Source: Alphaproteobacteria bacterium (GTDB lineage: Bacteria; Myxococcota_A; UBA796; GCA-2862545). Taken from it: 64,000 bases of DNA. The first letter of the stretch is position 1. Every line of letters starts with the position of its first letter. Shown in pieces: positions 16,528-25,676 of the stretch. The notes under the pieces were generated by a model. That model searched no databases, had not been told where the DNA came from, and saw only the letters and a list, made by a program, of their open reading frames with translations. Both the position numbers and the translations under genes were made by a program. The stretch is taken from NCBI GenBank assembly GCA_020632885.1, contig JACKEQ010000005.1, forward strand, positions 186,001 through 250,000, read 5' to 3'.

Positions 16528-17616
16528 ATGCCCATGAACGACCCCGACACCCTGCCTTTCGAGGACGAGCGCCTGACGGCGTACCTGGACGGTGAGCTCT
16601 CCCCCGCGGAGGTCGCCGCCCTCGAGGCCGACCTCGAGCGCGATCCCGCGCTCCGGGCCGAGCTCGACGCCCTGACGTCCGTGTCCGCGTTCCTCGCCGA
16701 CAACCTCCCGATGGCGGCACCACCGGACTTCCTCGACGACGTGCTCGCGGCCACCGCGGGCGAGAACGTCGTGCAGCTCGCCTGGTACCGCCGCCCGTTC
16801 GGGATCCCGCTCGAGGGCCTCGCCGTCGCGGCCGCGGCCCTGCTCGTGGTGTACGTGGCCCTACCCGGGAGCGGAGATCCCGAGGCGACCGGCGTGGCTG
16901 CGGGTCGCGCGGCGCCGGTCACCAAGGCCGAGCAGCGCTACGAGCCCGATCCGCTCCCCGCACGCCAGTACGACGACGACGGCGTGGCGGTGGTCGAGCC
17001 GATGCAGCAGGACGAAGCGAAGGAGGCCTCCGAGGCCGAGCAGCTCCTCGAGCGCGACAAGTGGATGAAGACCGCGGAGCTCGAGAAGAAGCGCAAGCTC
17101 GAGGAGTCCAAGCAGGCCGTCGCCGATGGCGTGGACGCCTTCGACGTGCCCGCGAAGGACGCCGTCCAGGACCAGAAGGTCGTGGAGGAGGCTCCCGCCA
17201 CCCAGCCCCTGTTCGCGCAGGTGCCCTACAGCTACGCCATCACCACCGACGACCCCGCCGTGCTGGCGCAGCTCGCGGCGCTGGCCGCCCGCTACAGCGG
17301 CGAGCTCAAGGGGAAGGGCGACTCTCCGCTCGAGGTCGAGGAGCTCTCGGGCACGGACGCTGCCACGGTGGTCGTGAAGATCCCGTCCCACGCGCTGCGC
17401 GACTTCGGGAAGTCCCTCGCGGGGCTCGGGAAGGTCCGCGCCGTCCCCGACAACTCGATGTTCGCGGGCGACCCCGTGGAGGTGCGCGTGAGCGTGCAGC
17501 TCGTGGGCCGCGGCGGCATCGGGCGGGACGTGAACGCCCTCCGCAAGCGGTCGTCCCCCGCAGGCTACGACCAGCTCGAGGAGGCCGTGGAGGGGTCCGC
17601 GGAGCTCGCCCAGTAG
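16528..17616 (+). CDS. Membrane anti-sigma factor with large extracytoplasmic domain
   Basis: A 362-aa partner of the sigma factor. Residues 10-50 (ERLTAYLDGELSPAEVAALEADLERDP) resemble an anti-sigma domain but carry no cysteine, so it is a zinc-free variant. One membrane helix is at about residues 93-113 (LEGLAVAAAALLVVYVAL). The periplasmic part contains an acidic/lysine-rich coiled-coil-like stretch (about 155-205, EQLLERDKWMKTAELEKKRKLEESK) and a C-terminal domain (about 225-350) resembling DUF4349. No Shine-Dalgarno; translation is probably coupled to the sigma gene. Regulated proteolysis of the periplasmic part would release the sigma factor (inferred from the family). Confidence 0.82.
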   Translation: MPMNDPDTLPFEDERLTAYLDGELSPAEVAALEADLERDPALRAELDALTSVSAFLADNLPMAAPPDFLDDVLAATAGENVVQLAWYRRPFGIPLEGLAVAAAALLVVYVALPGSGDPEATGVAAGRAAPVTKAEQRYEPDPLPARQYDDDGVAVVEPMQQDEAKEASEAEQLLERDKWMKTAELEKKRKLEESKQAVADGVDAFDVPAKDAVQDQKVVEEAPATQPLFAQVPYSYAITTDDPAVLAQLAALAARYSGELKGKGDSPLEVEELSGTDAATVVVKIPSHALRDFGKSLAGLGKVRAVPDNSMFAGDPVEVRVSVQLVGRGGIGRDVNALRKRSSPAGYDQLEEAVEGSAELAQ

Positions 17617-18404
17617 TGGTTTCGGGGTTCCTGCGCCGGTCGGCGGTCCGTCGGTTCCGCGAGCAGGGCTGGACCCGGGCGGCCCTCCTGCCCCCCGCGA
17701 CCTGTCTGGAGGTGCGCAGGACCTTCCTGGCCGAGGTGAAGCCCTGGACAGGCCCGCTCCTCCGGCAGCTCACGAGCCGGGCCGAGCCCCATGCGCTCTC
17801 GGTGGACGGCTACGTGACCAACCCCGTGGCCAACCCGCACCGCACGGGCTTCCCGGCGTTCTCGACCGTGGAGACCACTGTGATGCGGGCCTGTCCGCTG
17901 GTGGAGGTCGTGGAGACCCTCCTGGACGGCCCGGCCGCCATGCTCCAGTCCGCCTACTACGAGTCCAGCCGGGGCACGCTCACCCACCTCGACTTCAACC
18001 CGATCGACCCGGGTCGCCCGATGATCGGGGTGTGGATCGCCCTCGAGGACATCGGCCCGGACGCCGGGCGGTTCTACCTGCACCCCGGCAGCCACGCGCT
18101 CCCCGACGACGCGCGGATGCAGCGGTTCTCGGAGCTGGCCTGGGCGAGCTACCGCCAGGCCTTCGTCGACCTGGACCCCGCAGCCTCGGAGGTCGAGGCT
18201 CAGGCCCTCCTGGCCGAGATCCTGGCTGATCACCCTCTCCCCCTCGAGGCGCCCGCCCTGCGCGCGGGAGACGCGGTGTTCTGGACGAACCGCGTGCTCC
18301 ACGGGTCCCACGCGCCGGTCCCCGGTGGCGGGAGCCGCCACAGCCTGCTCCTGCACTTCGTGGAGGCCGGGCTCGTCGAGACCGCCGGACTGTCGACCCA
18401 CTGA
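17616..18404 (+). CDS. Phytanoyl-CoA dioxygenase (PhyH)-family Fe(II)/2-oxoglutarate oxygenase
   Basis: A 262-aa oxygenase. The metal facial triad is HLD in TLTHLDFNPIDPG and the distal His in RVLHGSHAP, and Arg in SRHSLLLHF should bind 2-oxoglutarate. MIGVWIALEDIGPDAGRFYLHPGSH is the typical PhyH core. Substrate unknown; family members hydroxylate lipids, amino acids or natural products. The GTG start overlaps the last base of the anti-sigma stop (TAGTG), so it may be a target or passenger of the ECF operon. Confidence 0.85.
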   Translation: MVSGFLRRSAVRRFREQGWTRAALLPPATCLEVRRTFLAEVKPWTGPLLRQLTSRAEPHALSVDGYVTNPVANPHRTGFPAFSTVETTVMRACPLVEVVETLLDGPAAMLQSAYYESSRGTLTHLDFNPIDPGRPMIGVWIALEDIGPDAGRFYLHPGSHALPDDARMQRFSELAWASYRQAFVDLDPAASEVEAQALLAEILADHPLPLEAPALRAGDAVFWTNRVLHGSHAPVPGGGSRHSLLLHFVEAGLVETAGLSTH

Positions 18405-18486
18405 CGACCGCCGTCGCCCATCGGGGACGGGCGAACCGAGGGTCTCGGCTGGATCCCACCTTGCACGGGACCGCCGCGGAGGGACC

Positions 18487-19269
18487 ATGGGACTTCGCGA
18501 GACGTACGTACAGGACGGACCCGGACGCCTCGGCGACCCCGAGCTCGTCGCGCTGCTGCTCGGCACGGGCACCGCGGGGCAGACGGCCCTCGAGGTGGCG
18601 CGCGCCCTGCTCGACCGGTTCGGTGGCCTCGAGGGCGTGCAGCAGGCCGAGCCGGGCGAGCTGGGCAGCGTGCGCGGGGTGGGTCTGGCGCGGGGCGTAC
18701 GCATCCACGCGGCCCTCCAGCTCGGTCGGCGGGCGCTGGCCCACCCGCGGGACCGACCCGTCGTGCGCTCTGCGGAGGACGCCCACGGGCTCCTGGCGCC
18801 GTTCCTCGCGGGCCTGGAGGTCGAGGAGCTGCACGGGCTCTACCTGGACCGCCGCCGCACCGTGGTCGCGCGGCGTACGCTCACCCGCGGGTCCCACGCG
18901 TTCACCATCGTCGATCCGCGCCAGATCTACCGGGTGGCCCTCCAGCTCGGCGCCAGCGCCGTGATCCTCGCGCACAACCACCCGAGCGACGACCCCGAGC
19001 CGAGCCCCCAGGACATCGACGTCACCGCGAGGGTCGCGCGCGCCGGGAGGGTGCTCGGCGTGCCCCTGCTGGACCACCTCGTGATCACGCGCGGCCGGTG
19101 GACGTCCCTCGCGGCTCTCGGCCATGTACCCGTCACCGCGGAGATCGCGTCCGGATGGACGTCGGAAGGGTTCTCCCTCCCCGGCCCCTACGGTACAGTG
19201 CACCCATGCAGACCGACATGGACTTCGCACGCCGCGAGATGGCGTTCGCGTGTGAGCAGGGAAACGTGA
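18487..19269 (+). CDS. radC: RadC-family JAMM-domain protein
   Basis: A 260-aa member of the UPF0758/RadC family. The N-terminal helix-hairpin-helix region is about residues 14-75 (GDPELVALLLGTG, GSVRGVGLARGVRIHAALQLGRR). The JAB/MPN domain carries HNHPSDDPEPSPQDIDVT, the JAMM zinc motif, and LLDHLVITRGRWTSLAALG near the end. The historical DNA-repair assignment of RadC is doubtful and the activity is unknown. GGAGGG precedes the ATG by four bases. The last 21 codons run into the ankyrin gene (64 bp overlap) and look non-conserved. Confidence 0.88.
   Translation: MGLRETYVQDGPGRLGDPELVALLLGTGTAGQTALEVARALLDRFGGLEGVQQAEPGELGSVRGVGLARGVRIHAALQLGRRALAHPRDRPVVRSAEDAHGLLAPFLAGLEVEELHGLYLDRRRTVVARRTLTRGSHAFTIVDPRQIYRVALQLGASAVILAHNHPSDDPEPSPQDIDVTARVARAGRVLGVPLLDHLVITRGRWTSLAALGHVPVTAEIASGWTSEGFSLPGPYGTVHPCRPTWTSHAARWRSRVSRET
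19194..19199 (+). promoter_or_regulatory. Possible -10 box (TACAGT), leaderless ankyrin gene
   Basis: TACAGT ends six bases before the ATG at 19206; no Shine-Dalgarno is present. It lies within the non-conserved 3' end of radC. Confidence 0.3.
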
Positions 19270-19697
19270 AGCGGGTGCGCCAGCTCCTCGAGTTCGGCGT
19301 CAACGTGCTCCAGGAGCACGAACACCGCAGCTACATGCACAGGGCGGCGACCTACGGCCAGTACATGGTCATCAAGGTCCTCATCCACGCGGGAGCCGTC
19401 CCGAACCACCAGGACCTCGTGGCCGCCGTGGCCTCCGGGAGCCGCCACTCCGCGAACTACATCTCGGACGGCCTCCTCGAGACCGGCACCAGCCCGGCTG
19501 AGTTCTCCTGGTGCAGCGTGCTCTCCAAGCGCGCCTTCATGGAGCAGCTCACGCCCGAGATGGCCCGCTGGCTCGTCGAGAACGAGGTGGACCTCGAGGA
19601 GCGCGACGTCTACGGGCGTTCGCTGGCCGAGCTCGCCGAGTCGAACGGCTCGGCCGAGGTCGCGGAGATCTTCAAGAACGCCATGGCCGCGCTCTGA
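19206..19697 (+). CDS. Ankyrin-repeat protein
   Basis: A 163-aa soluble protein. MAFACEQGNVKRVRQLLEFGVNV, HRAATYGQYMVIKVLIHAGAVPNHQD and the final WLVENEVDLEERDVYGRSLAELAESNGSAEVAEIF read as ankyrin-type helix pairs; the middle repeat(s) are degenerate. Ankyrin arrays bind other proteins; the partner is unknown. No signal peptide. The stop overlaps an apparent CTG start of the HAD gene. Confidence 0.78.
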   Translation: MQTDMDFARREMAFACEQGNVKRVRQLLEFGVNVLQEHEHRSYMHRAATYGQYMVIKVLIHAGAVPNHQDLVAAVASGSRHSANYISDGLLETGTSPAEFSWCSVLSKRAFMEQLTPEMARWLVENEVDLEERDVYGRSLAELAESNGSAEVAEIFKNAMAAL

Positions 19698-20263
19698 CGG
19701 CCGCGGTCGTCTTCGACCTCGGCAACGTCCTCGTGGGCCTCGAGCCCACCTGGCCCACCCGCATGGGCGCCGACCCCGACGCCGTCGGGGCCTGGCTGTC
19801 CAGGAGCCCCGAGCTGGCGGCCTTCGAGCGGGGGCACCTGTCCACCGAGCGCTTCTACGCCGCCCTGGGTGGCGCCTTCGGCGCCTCGCCCTCCGTGGCC
19901 CGTCAGGCCTTCTGCGCGTGGGTCACGGGCCCCCTCCCGGGCGCCGCGGAGCTCCTCGACGCCCTCACGCTGCCGGCCTTCGCGCTGTCCAACACCAACG
20001 TGGACCACTGGGCGGTGTTCGACCCCACGCGCGTCCTCCGCTCGCGGCTCACGGCGCTGCCTTCGCACCACCTCGGGGCCAGGAAGCCCGAGACCGCGGC
20101 CTTCCAGCGGGCCACCGACGCCATCGGCACGGCCGACGTGCTGTTCCTGGACGACAGCCCCGCGAACGTCGAGGCGGCGCGGGCCTTCGGCTGGCGGGCC
20201 GAGCGGGTGGTAGGCGTCGCGGAATGTCAGGCCGTCCTGCGGGAAGCGGGCGCCCTGGGTTAG
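19694..20263 (+). CDS. HAD-superfamily hydrolase (YihX-like), apparent CTG start
   Basis: A 189-aa phosphatase-type HAD protein. Motif I is VVFDLGNVLVG at the very N-terminus, motif II ALSNTN, motif III GARKPETAAF (Lys) and motif IV FLDDSPANVEAARAFGW. DxGNV instead of DxDGT is typical of the YihX/epoxide-hydrolase N-domain branch. Substrate unknown. No in-frame ATG, GTG or TTG occurs near the motif I start; the best start is CTG, giving a four-base CTGA overlap with the ankyrin stop, the same geometry as the ATGA/GTGA overlaps elsewhere in the window. It ends nine bases before lgt. Confidence 0.85.
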   Translation: MTAAVVFDLGNVLVGLEPTWPTRMGADPDAVGAWLSRSPELAAFERGHLSTERFYAALGGAFGASPSVARQAFCAWVTGPLPGAAELLDALTLPAFALSNTNVDHWAVFDPTRVLRSRLTALPSHHLGARKPETAAFQRATDAIGTADVLFLDDSPANVEAARAFGWRAERVVGVAECQAVLREAGALG

Positions 20264-20272
20264 GTCAGGTCC

Positions 20273-21307
20273 ATGTGGCCGACCCTCTACGAGATCCAGA
20301 CCGCCGCCCAGCCCATCGGGGTGCACACCTACGGGCTGATGATCCTCGCGGCGTTCTGTGGGGCCTTCATCCTGGTGCACCTCCGCGCCCAGCGCATCGG
20401 GCTCCACCCGGACCGGGTCATCCCCCTGTACGTGGCCGCTGCGGTGGGTGGGCTCCTCGGGGGCAGGATCCTCTACGCCCTCGCCGTGGGAAGCGCCGAG
20501 GCCTCGGCCCGCGCGGGCAGCACGCTCGAGCTCCTCTGGATCCTGATCAGCGACCCCTCCTGGTTGTTCTCGTCGGGCGGCTTCGCGGTCTACGGCGGCA
20601 TCATCGGCGGCACCCTGGCCGTGGGGGCCACCTCCCACTTCCTGGGCATCCTGCCGTGGAAGCTCGCCGACATCGCGGCTCCCGCCGTCCTGCTGGGGAT
20701 GGGCATCGGGCGCTTCGGCTGCTTCTTCGCCGGCTGCTGCCACGGAGCCGAGGTCCCGCACTTCGAGCCCACCATGGGGCTGCTCCCCGAGAGCTTCCGG
20801 GGAGGCCAGATCTGGCTGTCGGACGAGTTCCCGTACATGGCCACCGAGTTCGCCTCGGGCAACGGCGGGGTCAGCCGGCTCACGGACGTCCCGCTGTACC
20901 CCACGCAGCTCTGGGCGGCGTTCGTGCTCCTCGCGCTGGCGGCCTACCTCTCCTGGGTCTGGGAGCGCCGCCGCTTCGACGGGCAGATCGCGGCTCTCGC
21001 CCTGATCCTCGAGCCCTTCTACCGCATCACGGTGGAGGCGTTCCGCGCGGACCACCGCGGCTACGCGTTCTCCTGGCCCGTGAGCGAGGGCCTGGCGAGC
21101 TGGCTCCCCAGCGGCATGACGCAGGCGGGCGCCTCGCTCGGCGACGGCCATATGATGGGCATCACCACGTCCCAGGCCATCGGGATCGGGAGCCTGCTCT
21201 TCGGTGTCGCGATCTTCGTCCTGCGCCGGAACGCCGGCGTGGCCGAGGAGACGCCCGTGTCGTCGGGCGAAGAGGACTTCGACGACGTGCCGGACGCCAT
21301 CCTGTAG
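20273..21307 (+). CDS. lgt: Prolipoprotein diacylglyceryl transferase
   Basis: A 344-aa multi-pass membrane enzyme that attaches diacylglycerol to the lipobox cysteine of prolipoproteins. QPIGVHTYGLMILAAF is the first helix region with the HTYG motif. FSSGGFAVYGGIIGG and the signature GMGIGRFGCFFAGCCHGAE follow, then VPLYPTQLWAAF and a last helix near residue 310. The GCFxAGCCxG form of the signature and the loop of about 60 residues after it are variants seen in deltaproteobacteria-type Lgt. The C-terminus has an acidic tail. It serves the many lipoproteins in this window. It ends three bases before the convergent amidinohydrolase gene. Confidence 0.93.
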   Translation: MWPTLYEIQTAAQPIGVHTYGLMILAAFCGAFILVHLRAQRIGLHPDRVIPLYVAAAVGGLLGGRILYALAVGSAEASARAGSTLELLWILISDPSWLFSSGGFAVYGGIIGGTLAVGATSHFLGILPWKLADIAAPAVLLGMGIGRFGCFFAGCCHGAEVPHFEPTMGLLPESFRGGQIWLSDEFPYMATEFASGNGGVSRLTDVPLYPTQLWAAFVLLALAAYLSWVWERRRFDGQIAALALILEPFYRITVEAFRADHRGYAFSWPVSEGLASWLPSGMTQAGASLGDGHMMGITTSQAIGIGSLLFGVAIFVLRRNAGVAEETPVSSGEEDFDDVPDAIL

Positions 21308-21310
21308 GGG

Positions 21311-22222
21311 TCAGGGCAGCATGAGCTTCATGCAGAACACGCTGCCGCCGCTCTTCAGGAACTCCGAGGTGTCCACCTCCACGACCTCGTAGCCGAGGGC
21401 GGAGACCTTCGCGGCCGTCTTCATGGCGCCCTGCTGGACGATGAAGTGCTTCCCGTCGGGGCAGTGCCCGTTGCACGCGAGGAGGTCGACCGCCTCGTCC
21501 AGCGGGACCTCGATCAGCCGCTCGAACAGCGCCGAGAGCACGTGCACGGCGTCCGCGCGGAACGCCTCGGGCACGAAGAGGGCGGTGTTCTCGTCCAGCG
21601 GCGCGAGGCACGTGTCGAGGTGGTAGAAGCGCGGGTCCACGAGGTCCAGCGTGACCACGGGCACCTGGAAGACCGTCGCGATGCGCGGGTAGATGTCGCG
21701 GTGCGTGCGGAACCCGTGCCCGCCGATGATCAGCCGCCGTCCGGGGAACCAGTGGGCATCCCCCATCCCCTCGAACGGGATGAAGCCCTGCTCGCGGCTC
21801 ATCTTGTCGACGGTGGCCCCGCGCGCCCGGTGCCAGTCGGCCACGACGTCCTCCTCGGGGCGACGGACCTCGGCGTGCATGTGGGACTGCAGGACCACCC
21901 AGCGCCCGTCCGGGAGCTGGCCGGGGAAGCTCTGGTTCGCCGTGAACACGAGGTCCGGCAGGCCCTCCACGGCGTCGATCACGTGGACCTCGTACCCGAG
22001 CCGCCGGTAGACGTCCGTGAGCGCCTGCCACTGCGCGCGCGCCTTCTCGCGGTCGACCGTGCCGATGTTGCCCGCCATGTGCGGGTTGATGACGTACGCG
22101 ACGTCGAACCCCGACGCGTCGGCCATCAGCACGCCCGTCTCGGGCGGCCGCGTGGGGAGGGTGCGGGGGTCGAAGGGCAGATCCCGGTCGATCACGACGG
22201 GGTCGAGGGCTCTGGGCGACAA
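21311..22222 (-). CDS. DDAH / amidinotransferase-superfamily hydrolase
   Basis: A 303-aa member of the guanidino-modifying superfamily (dimethylargininase, arginine deiminase, amidinotransferase). VLMADASGFDVAYVINPHMAGNIG at the N-terminus, DLVFTANQSFPG, DAHWFPGRRLIIGGHGFRT, FYHLDTCLAPLDENTALF (catalytic His) and the C-terminal GGSVFCMKLMLP (nucleophilic Cys) are all in order. Substrate not determinable; N-methylarginine or arginine-like compounds are usual. The TTG start has GGAGGA five bases upstream. It follows the kinase gene by 16 bp on the same strand. Confidence 0.85.
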   Translation of the reverse strand: MSPRALDPVVIDRDLPFDPRTLPTRPPETGVLMADASGFDVAYVINPHMAGNIGTVDREKARAQWQALTDVYRRLGYEVHVIDAVEGLPDLVFTANQSFPGQLPDGRWVVLQSHMHAEVRRPEEDVVADWHRARGATVDKMSREQGFIPFEGMGDAHWFPGRRLIIGGHGFRTHRDIYPRIATVFQVPVVTLDLVDPRFYHLDTCLAPLDENTALFVPEAFRADAVHVLSALFERLIEVPLDEAVDLLACNGHCPDGKHFIVQQGAMKTAAKVSALGYEVVEVDTSEFLKSGGSVFCMKLMLP

Positions 22223-22238
22223 GCGGTCCTCCGGGGGG

Positions 22239-25200
22239 TCAGCGGCCGGCGAGCTCCGCGAGGGCCTCGGCCACCGCCGAAGCACGCGCGTGCCTGCCGA
22301 TCACGTTCCAGGTGTCGAGGGCCAGCTGATATGCCGCCCGCGCGCGCAGCGCCTCACCGGCCGACGCCGACGCCCGGCCCGCGACCTCCGCGATCCAGGC
22401 GGTGTCCTCGTCCGCGGCGTGCACCTGGCTGGCCATCGTGGTCGCCTCGCGCAGGTGGTCGTCCCAGGCGATCCAGCGCCCGGAGCTCGCGGCCAGCACG
22501 GCCATGGCGAGGTGGGCGTTGATCATCCCCACGCCGTCGGCCGCCCGGGAGAAGTGCGCCAGGCCCTCCTCCAGCGCCGGACGGGCCTCCTCGAGCTGAC
22601 CCCGGGCGAGCAGGGTGAGCGCCCGGTTGTACTGCGGGTAGATGGCGGACGCGCTGCCGATGGCCTTGAAGAGCCCGGTGGACCGCCGGTAGCAGCGCTC
22701 GGCGAGGTCGAGCTCGCCCATGTGCCGGGCGACGTCCCCCTCGCTGTTCAACACGGCCGCGAGGCCCCACCGGTAGCCCGTGAGCTGGTAGAGGTCCCGA
22801 GCCCGGGCGAGGAGGCTCCGCGCGGCGTCGTACTCCCCGGCCTCACGGTCGAGCTCGCCGAGGACCTGCCAGCACCGCGCCTGCCCCCGCTCGTCCTCCA
22901 GCCGCTCGAAGTCGCCGAGCGCCGCGCGCGCCCAGTGGCGGGCCTGGTCGAGACGTCCGCGCATGGCCTCGACGTCGCCCAGCTCGGCGCGCGCCTGGGC
23001 CACGAGCTTGGGCTCCCCCACCGCCACGGCCTCCTCGATGGCCCCACGAAGCGTGCGCACGACCCGGTCCAGCTCGCCCTGCAGGCGGTCCATGCGGGCC
23101 CGGTAGATGCGCGCCCAGACGCCCAGCACGGTCCACCCGTAGTGCCGGGCACGCTGCTCCAGCTCCGCGAGCAGCCGGAGGGCGCGGTCGCGCTGGCCGC
23201 GCCGACGGGCCAGGTTGTAGGCCGCGAGCTCGTTCTCCCCCCAACGCACGTCGCCGTCGGGGACGCCCGCACCCGCCAGGGCCTCCGCACGCAGGGCCAG
23301 CAGCTCGTCCGCCGCCGCGTAGTCGCCCGCGTTGATGCGCTGCTCCAGGCCGTCCAGGAGCGGCTGCAGGGCCGCCTCGCCAGCTCCAGCCCCCACGAGG
23401 TGCCGCCCGAGACGCTCGGCGAGGGTGTCCATGCCGTGCTCGACGAGCTCCGCGAGCACGGAGGCCGCGGCCTGGTGCGCGCCCACCAGCCGACCTCCGA
23501 GCTCCGCACGGGCCACGAGCACGTCCACCAGGGCCGGGTGGGCGAACACCCACGCCGAGGTGCCGTCGCCCTGGATGAGGCCCGCGTGGAGGAGCCCGTC
23601 CACGAGGGCCTGTACGGGCGCCAGGCCGAGCTCGGCGCACGCCGCCTCCCAGATCTGACGGTCCACCCCGCGCCCGAGCACCGCCGCGACCTCGAGGACG
23701 TGGCCCTGCTCCTCGGGGAGCTGCCGGAGCACGCGCTCCACGCGTCGTCCCCAGAGCGCCGCGGGATCCCAGGCGACGTCGAGGGACGCGCCCTGGCGGA
23801 ACTGGAACCCGAGGGGCCCGGGCACGAGGAGGTCCTGCTCCACCCAGTCCTTCACGAGCTGCACCGTGAACTGCGGGTCGCCGCGCGTCTCACGATCCAC
23901 GACCCTCGCGAGCTCTGGCGCCAGGCCGAGGACCCGCTCGGCCAGCTCCGCATGGTGCAGGGGGTCGAGCCGCCCGACGCGCACGGCGCGCACGCGCCGG
24001 TGGGCCAGGAGCTCCTCCCAGATGGCCGCAGCGTCCACGCGCTCGGCCAGCGCCTCGTCGGTGGCCGTGAGCACGATGACCACGGGACGCGCGAGCTCGC
24101 GGTCGAGCAGGCGCCGCACGAACCGCAGGGTGTCCGTGCCGTAGTGCACGTCGTCGAGGCGCAGCACCACGGGACGCTCGGTGGTCGCCCGCCAGAGGAG
24201 CTGCTCGACGGCGAAGTGGCGCTCTTCGACGCTACCGAACCGCACGTCGCCGGTGCCGGGCGCCAGGAGCTCGAGGAGCGCCTCGCCCTCCTCGACCTGA
24301 TCGCCGACGAGGGCCGCGATGCGCATGCGGAGCTGGGCGGCGGAGAGGTCCTCGCAGCGCAGGAAGCGCACGGCCATGCCGCCGAGCCCGTCCCCCGGGA
24401 GGGTCACGGGGCCGTGGGTGGCGCGCATCAGGATCGCGGACCCCACCTCGTGGGCCCGCTGGCCGAGCCAGTGCGCCAGCCGGGACTTCCCCATGCCGCG
24501 CGGGCCGTGCAGCGCCACGACCTCCACGCGCCCGTGGGCCCGACAGCGACGCAGGGCCGCCCAGAGCTCGTCGCGGACGTCCTCGCGGCCCACGAGGGGC
24601 AGCGTGCGCAGGCCGAGCAGGTTGAGGCCCGCGCGCAGCTCGCCGTCGCGGTGGCGCTCGAGCACCCGCCAGTCGTTGGGCAGCGGGGGCGGCCGGGCGA
24701 TGGCGGACCCCACGGTGAACTGCACCTCCTCGGTGACCTGGTGGGCCGCGTCGGTCATCGTGGAGAGCGTCTGGAGCCGGAGGGTCTCGAGATCGGCCCG
24801 CGTGGTCGGGGCGTTCGGCGACGCCTCGCCCACGGGGGCCCCCAGCGCCAGGAAGTCGTGGGCGGCGTCCGCCGCGCGGCGGTAGCGGCGTCCGGGGTCC
24901 TTCTCGAGGAGCCGCCGGAGCCAGCTCTCGAAGCCGGCCGGCACCGGGAACGGGGGCTCGAGCGCGGGCACGGTCTGGTTGCGGTGCTGCTCGCGGCTGT
25001 GCTCGAAGCTCCGGGAGAGCCCGAAGGGCGGGGAGCCCGTGGTGAGCGCGAAGAGCATGGCCCCGAGCCCGTAGAGGTCGGTCCACGGGCCGTAGTTCCG
25101 CCACATCCCGTCGAACTGCTCGGGAGCCATGTAGGCGGGGGTGCCGCCGTTGAAGTGGTCCTCCTCGGTGGCCTCGGACGCGTGGGCCAGCCCGAAGTCG

Positions 25201-25676
25201 GAGAGCTTCACGGTCATCCGCCCCCCCGCGGACGTGAGCATCACGTTCGCGGGCTTCATGTCGCGGTGGTAGACGCCGCGGGCGTGCACGTGGGCGAGGG
25301 CGTCGAGGAGGCCGAGCACCACGACACGGAGCCGGGGCCAGTCGAAGCAACCGCAGTAGGGTAGCAGCGTGTCGCCGATCACCTGTTCCATCGCGAGCCA
25401 GGGGGTCGACGGGACCAGCCGGCCGTCGGACGCCTCCGCCTCCTCGTCGGTGACCTCGCCGTAGTCGTAGACCGCCACGAGGTTCGGGTGATCGAGCTGG
25501 GCCGCGTTCCGGATCTCGTTGCGGAAGGCCGTGCGGTAGCGGGGATCCCGCGCGGCCTCGGCCGTGAGGAGCTTCACGGCGACGCCGTGGCGCTGCAGGC
25601 GGTGGACGGCCGACCAGACCTCCCCCATCCCGCCGCGACCGATGACCTCACGCAGCTCGAAGGGCCCTACCCGGAT
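22239..25676 (-). CDS. Ser/Thr protein kinase - P-loop ATPase - TPR regulator, no standard start codon
   Basis: About 1145 aa. The kinase domain (about 1-290) has the glycine loop VIGRGGMGEVWSAVHR, AVKLL, catalytic HRDMKPANVML, SDFGLAHA and MAPEQFDG. A P-loop ATPase (about 375-600) has LPLVGRED, GPRGMGKSRLA and VVLRLDDVHYG. About 500 residues of TPR-type helices follow. This kinase/AAA/TPR order is typical of large myxobacterial signalling proteins. The first ATG (25628) would cut the glycine loop. The reading frame upstream is open to a TAG but has no ATG, GTG or TTG. The position with correct spacing after GGGAGGTG is ATC at 25676, taken as the start. A base error there is also possible. 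Confidence 0.88.
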   Translation of the reverse strand: MRVGPFELREVIGRGGMGEVWSAVHRLQRHGVAVKLLTAEAARDPRYRTAFRNEIRNAAQLDHPNLVAVYDYGEVTDEEAEASDGRLVPSTPWLAMEQVIGDTLLPYCGCFDWPRLRVVVLGLLDALAHVHARGVYHRDMKPANVMLTSAGGRMTVKLSDFGLAHASEATEEDHFNGGTPAYMAPEQFDGMWRNYGPWTDLYGLGAMLFALTTGSPPFGLSRSFEHSREQHRNQTVPALEPPFPVPAGFESWLRRLLEKDPGRRYRRAADAAHDFLALGAPVGEASPNAPTTRADLETLRLQTLSTMTDAAHQVTEEVQFTVGSAIARPPPLPNDWRVLERHRDGELRAGLNLLGLRTLPLVGREDVRDELWAALRRCRAHGRVEVVALHGPRGMGKSRLAHWLGQRAHEVGSAILMRATHGPVTLPGDGLGGMAVRFLRCEDLSAAQLRMRIAALVGDQVEEGEALLELLAPGTGDVRFGSVEERHFAVEQLLWRATTERPVVLRLDDVHYGTDTLRFVRRLLDRELARPVVIVLTATDEALAERVDAAAIWEELLAHRRVRAVRVGRLDPLHHAELAERVLGLAPELARVVDRETRGDPQFTVQLVKDWVEQDLLVPGPLGFQFRQGASLDVAWDPAALWGRRVERVLRQLPEEQGHVLEVAAVLGRGVDRQIWEAACAELGLAPVQALVDGLLHAGLIQGDGTSAWVFAHPALVDVLVARAELGGRLVGAHQAAASVLAELVEHGMDTLAERLGRHLVGAGAGEAALQPLLDGLEQRINAGDYAAADELLALRAEALAGAGVPDGDVRWGENELAAYNLARRRGQRDRALRLLAELEQRARHYGWTVLGVWARIYRARMDRLQGELDRVVRTLRGAIEEAVAVGEPKLVAQARAELGDVEAMRGRLDQARHWARAALGDFERLEDERGQARCWQVLGELDREAGEYDAARSLLARARDLYQLTGYRWGLAAVLNSEGDVARHMGELDLAERCYRRSTGLFKAIGSASAIYPQYNRALTLLARGQLEEARPALEEGLAHFSRAADGVGMINAHLAMAVLAASSGRWIAWDDHLREATTMASQVHAADEDTAWIAEVAGRASASAGEALRARAAYQLALDTWNVIGRHARASAVAEALAELAGR

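Noticed and set aside
20260..20265. TTAGGT seven bases before lgt as another leaderless -10 box
   Set aside because: The TAG is the stop codon of the HAD gene, so the match may be coincidental; not counted in the pattern.
22017..25364. Very long plus-strand ORF (over 1100 codons) opposite the kinase gene
   Set aside because: Shadow ORF caused by high GC; the translation is Arg/Gly/His-rich with no domains, while the minus strand encodes a clear kinase-ATPase-TPR protein.
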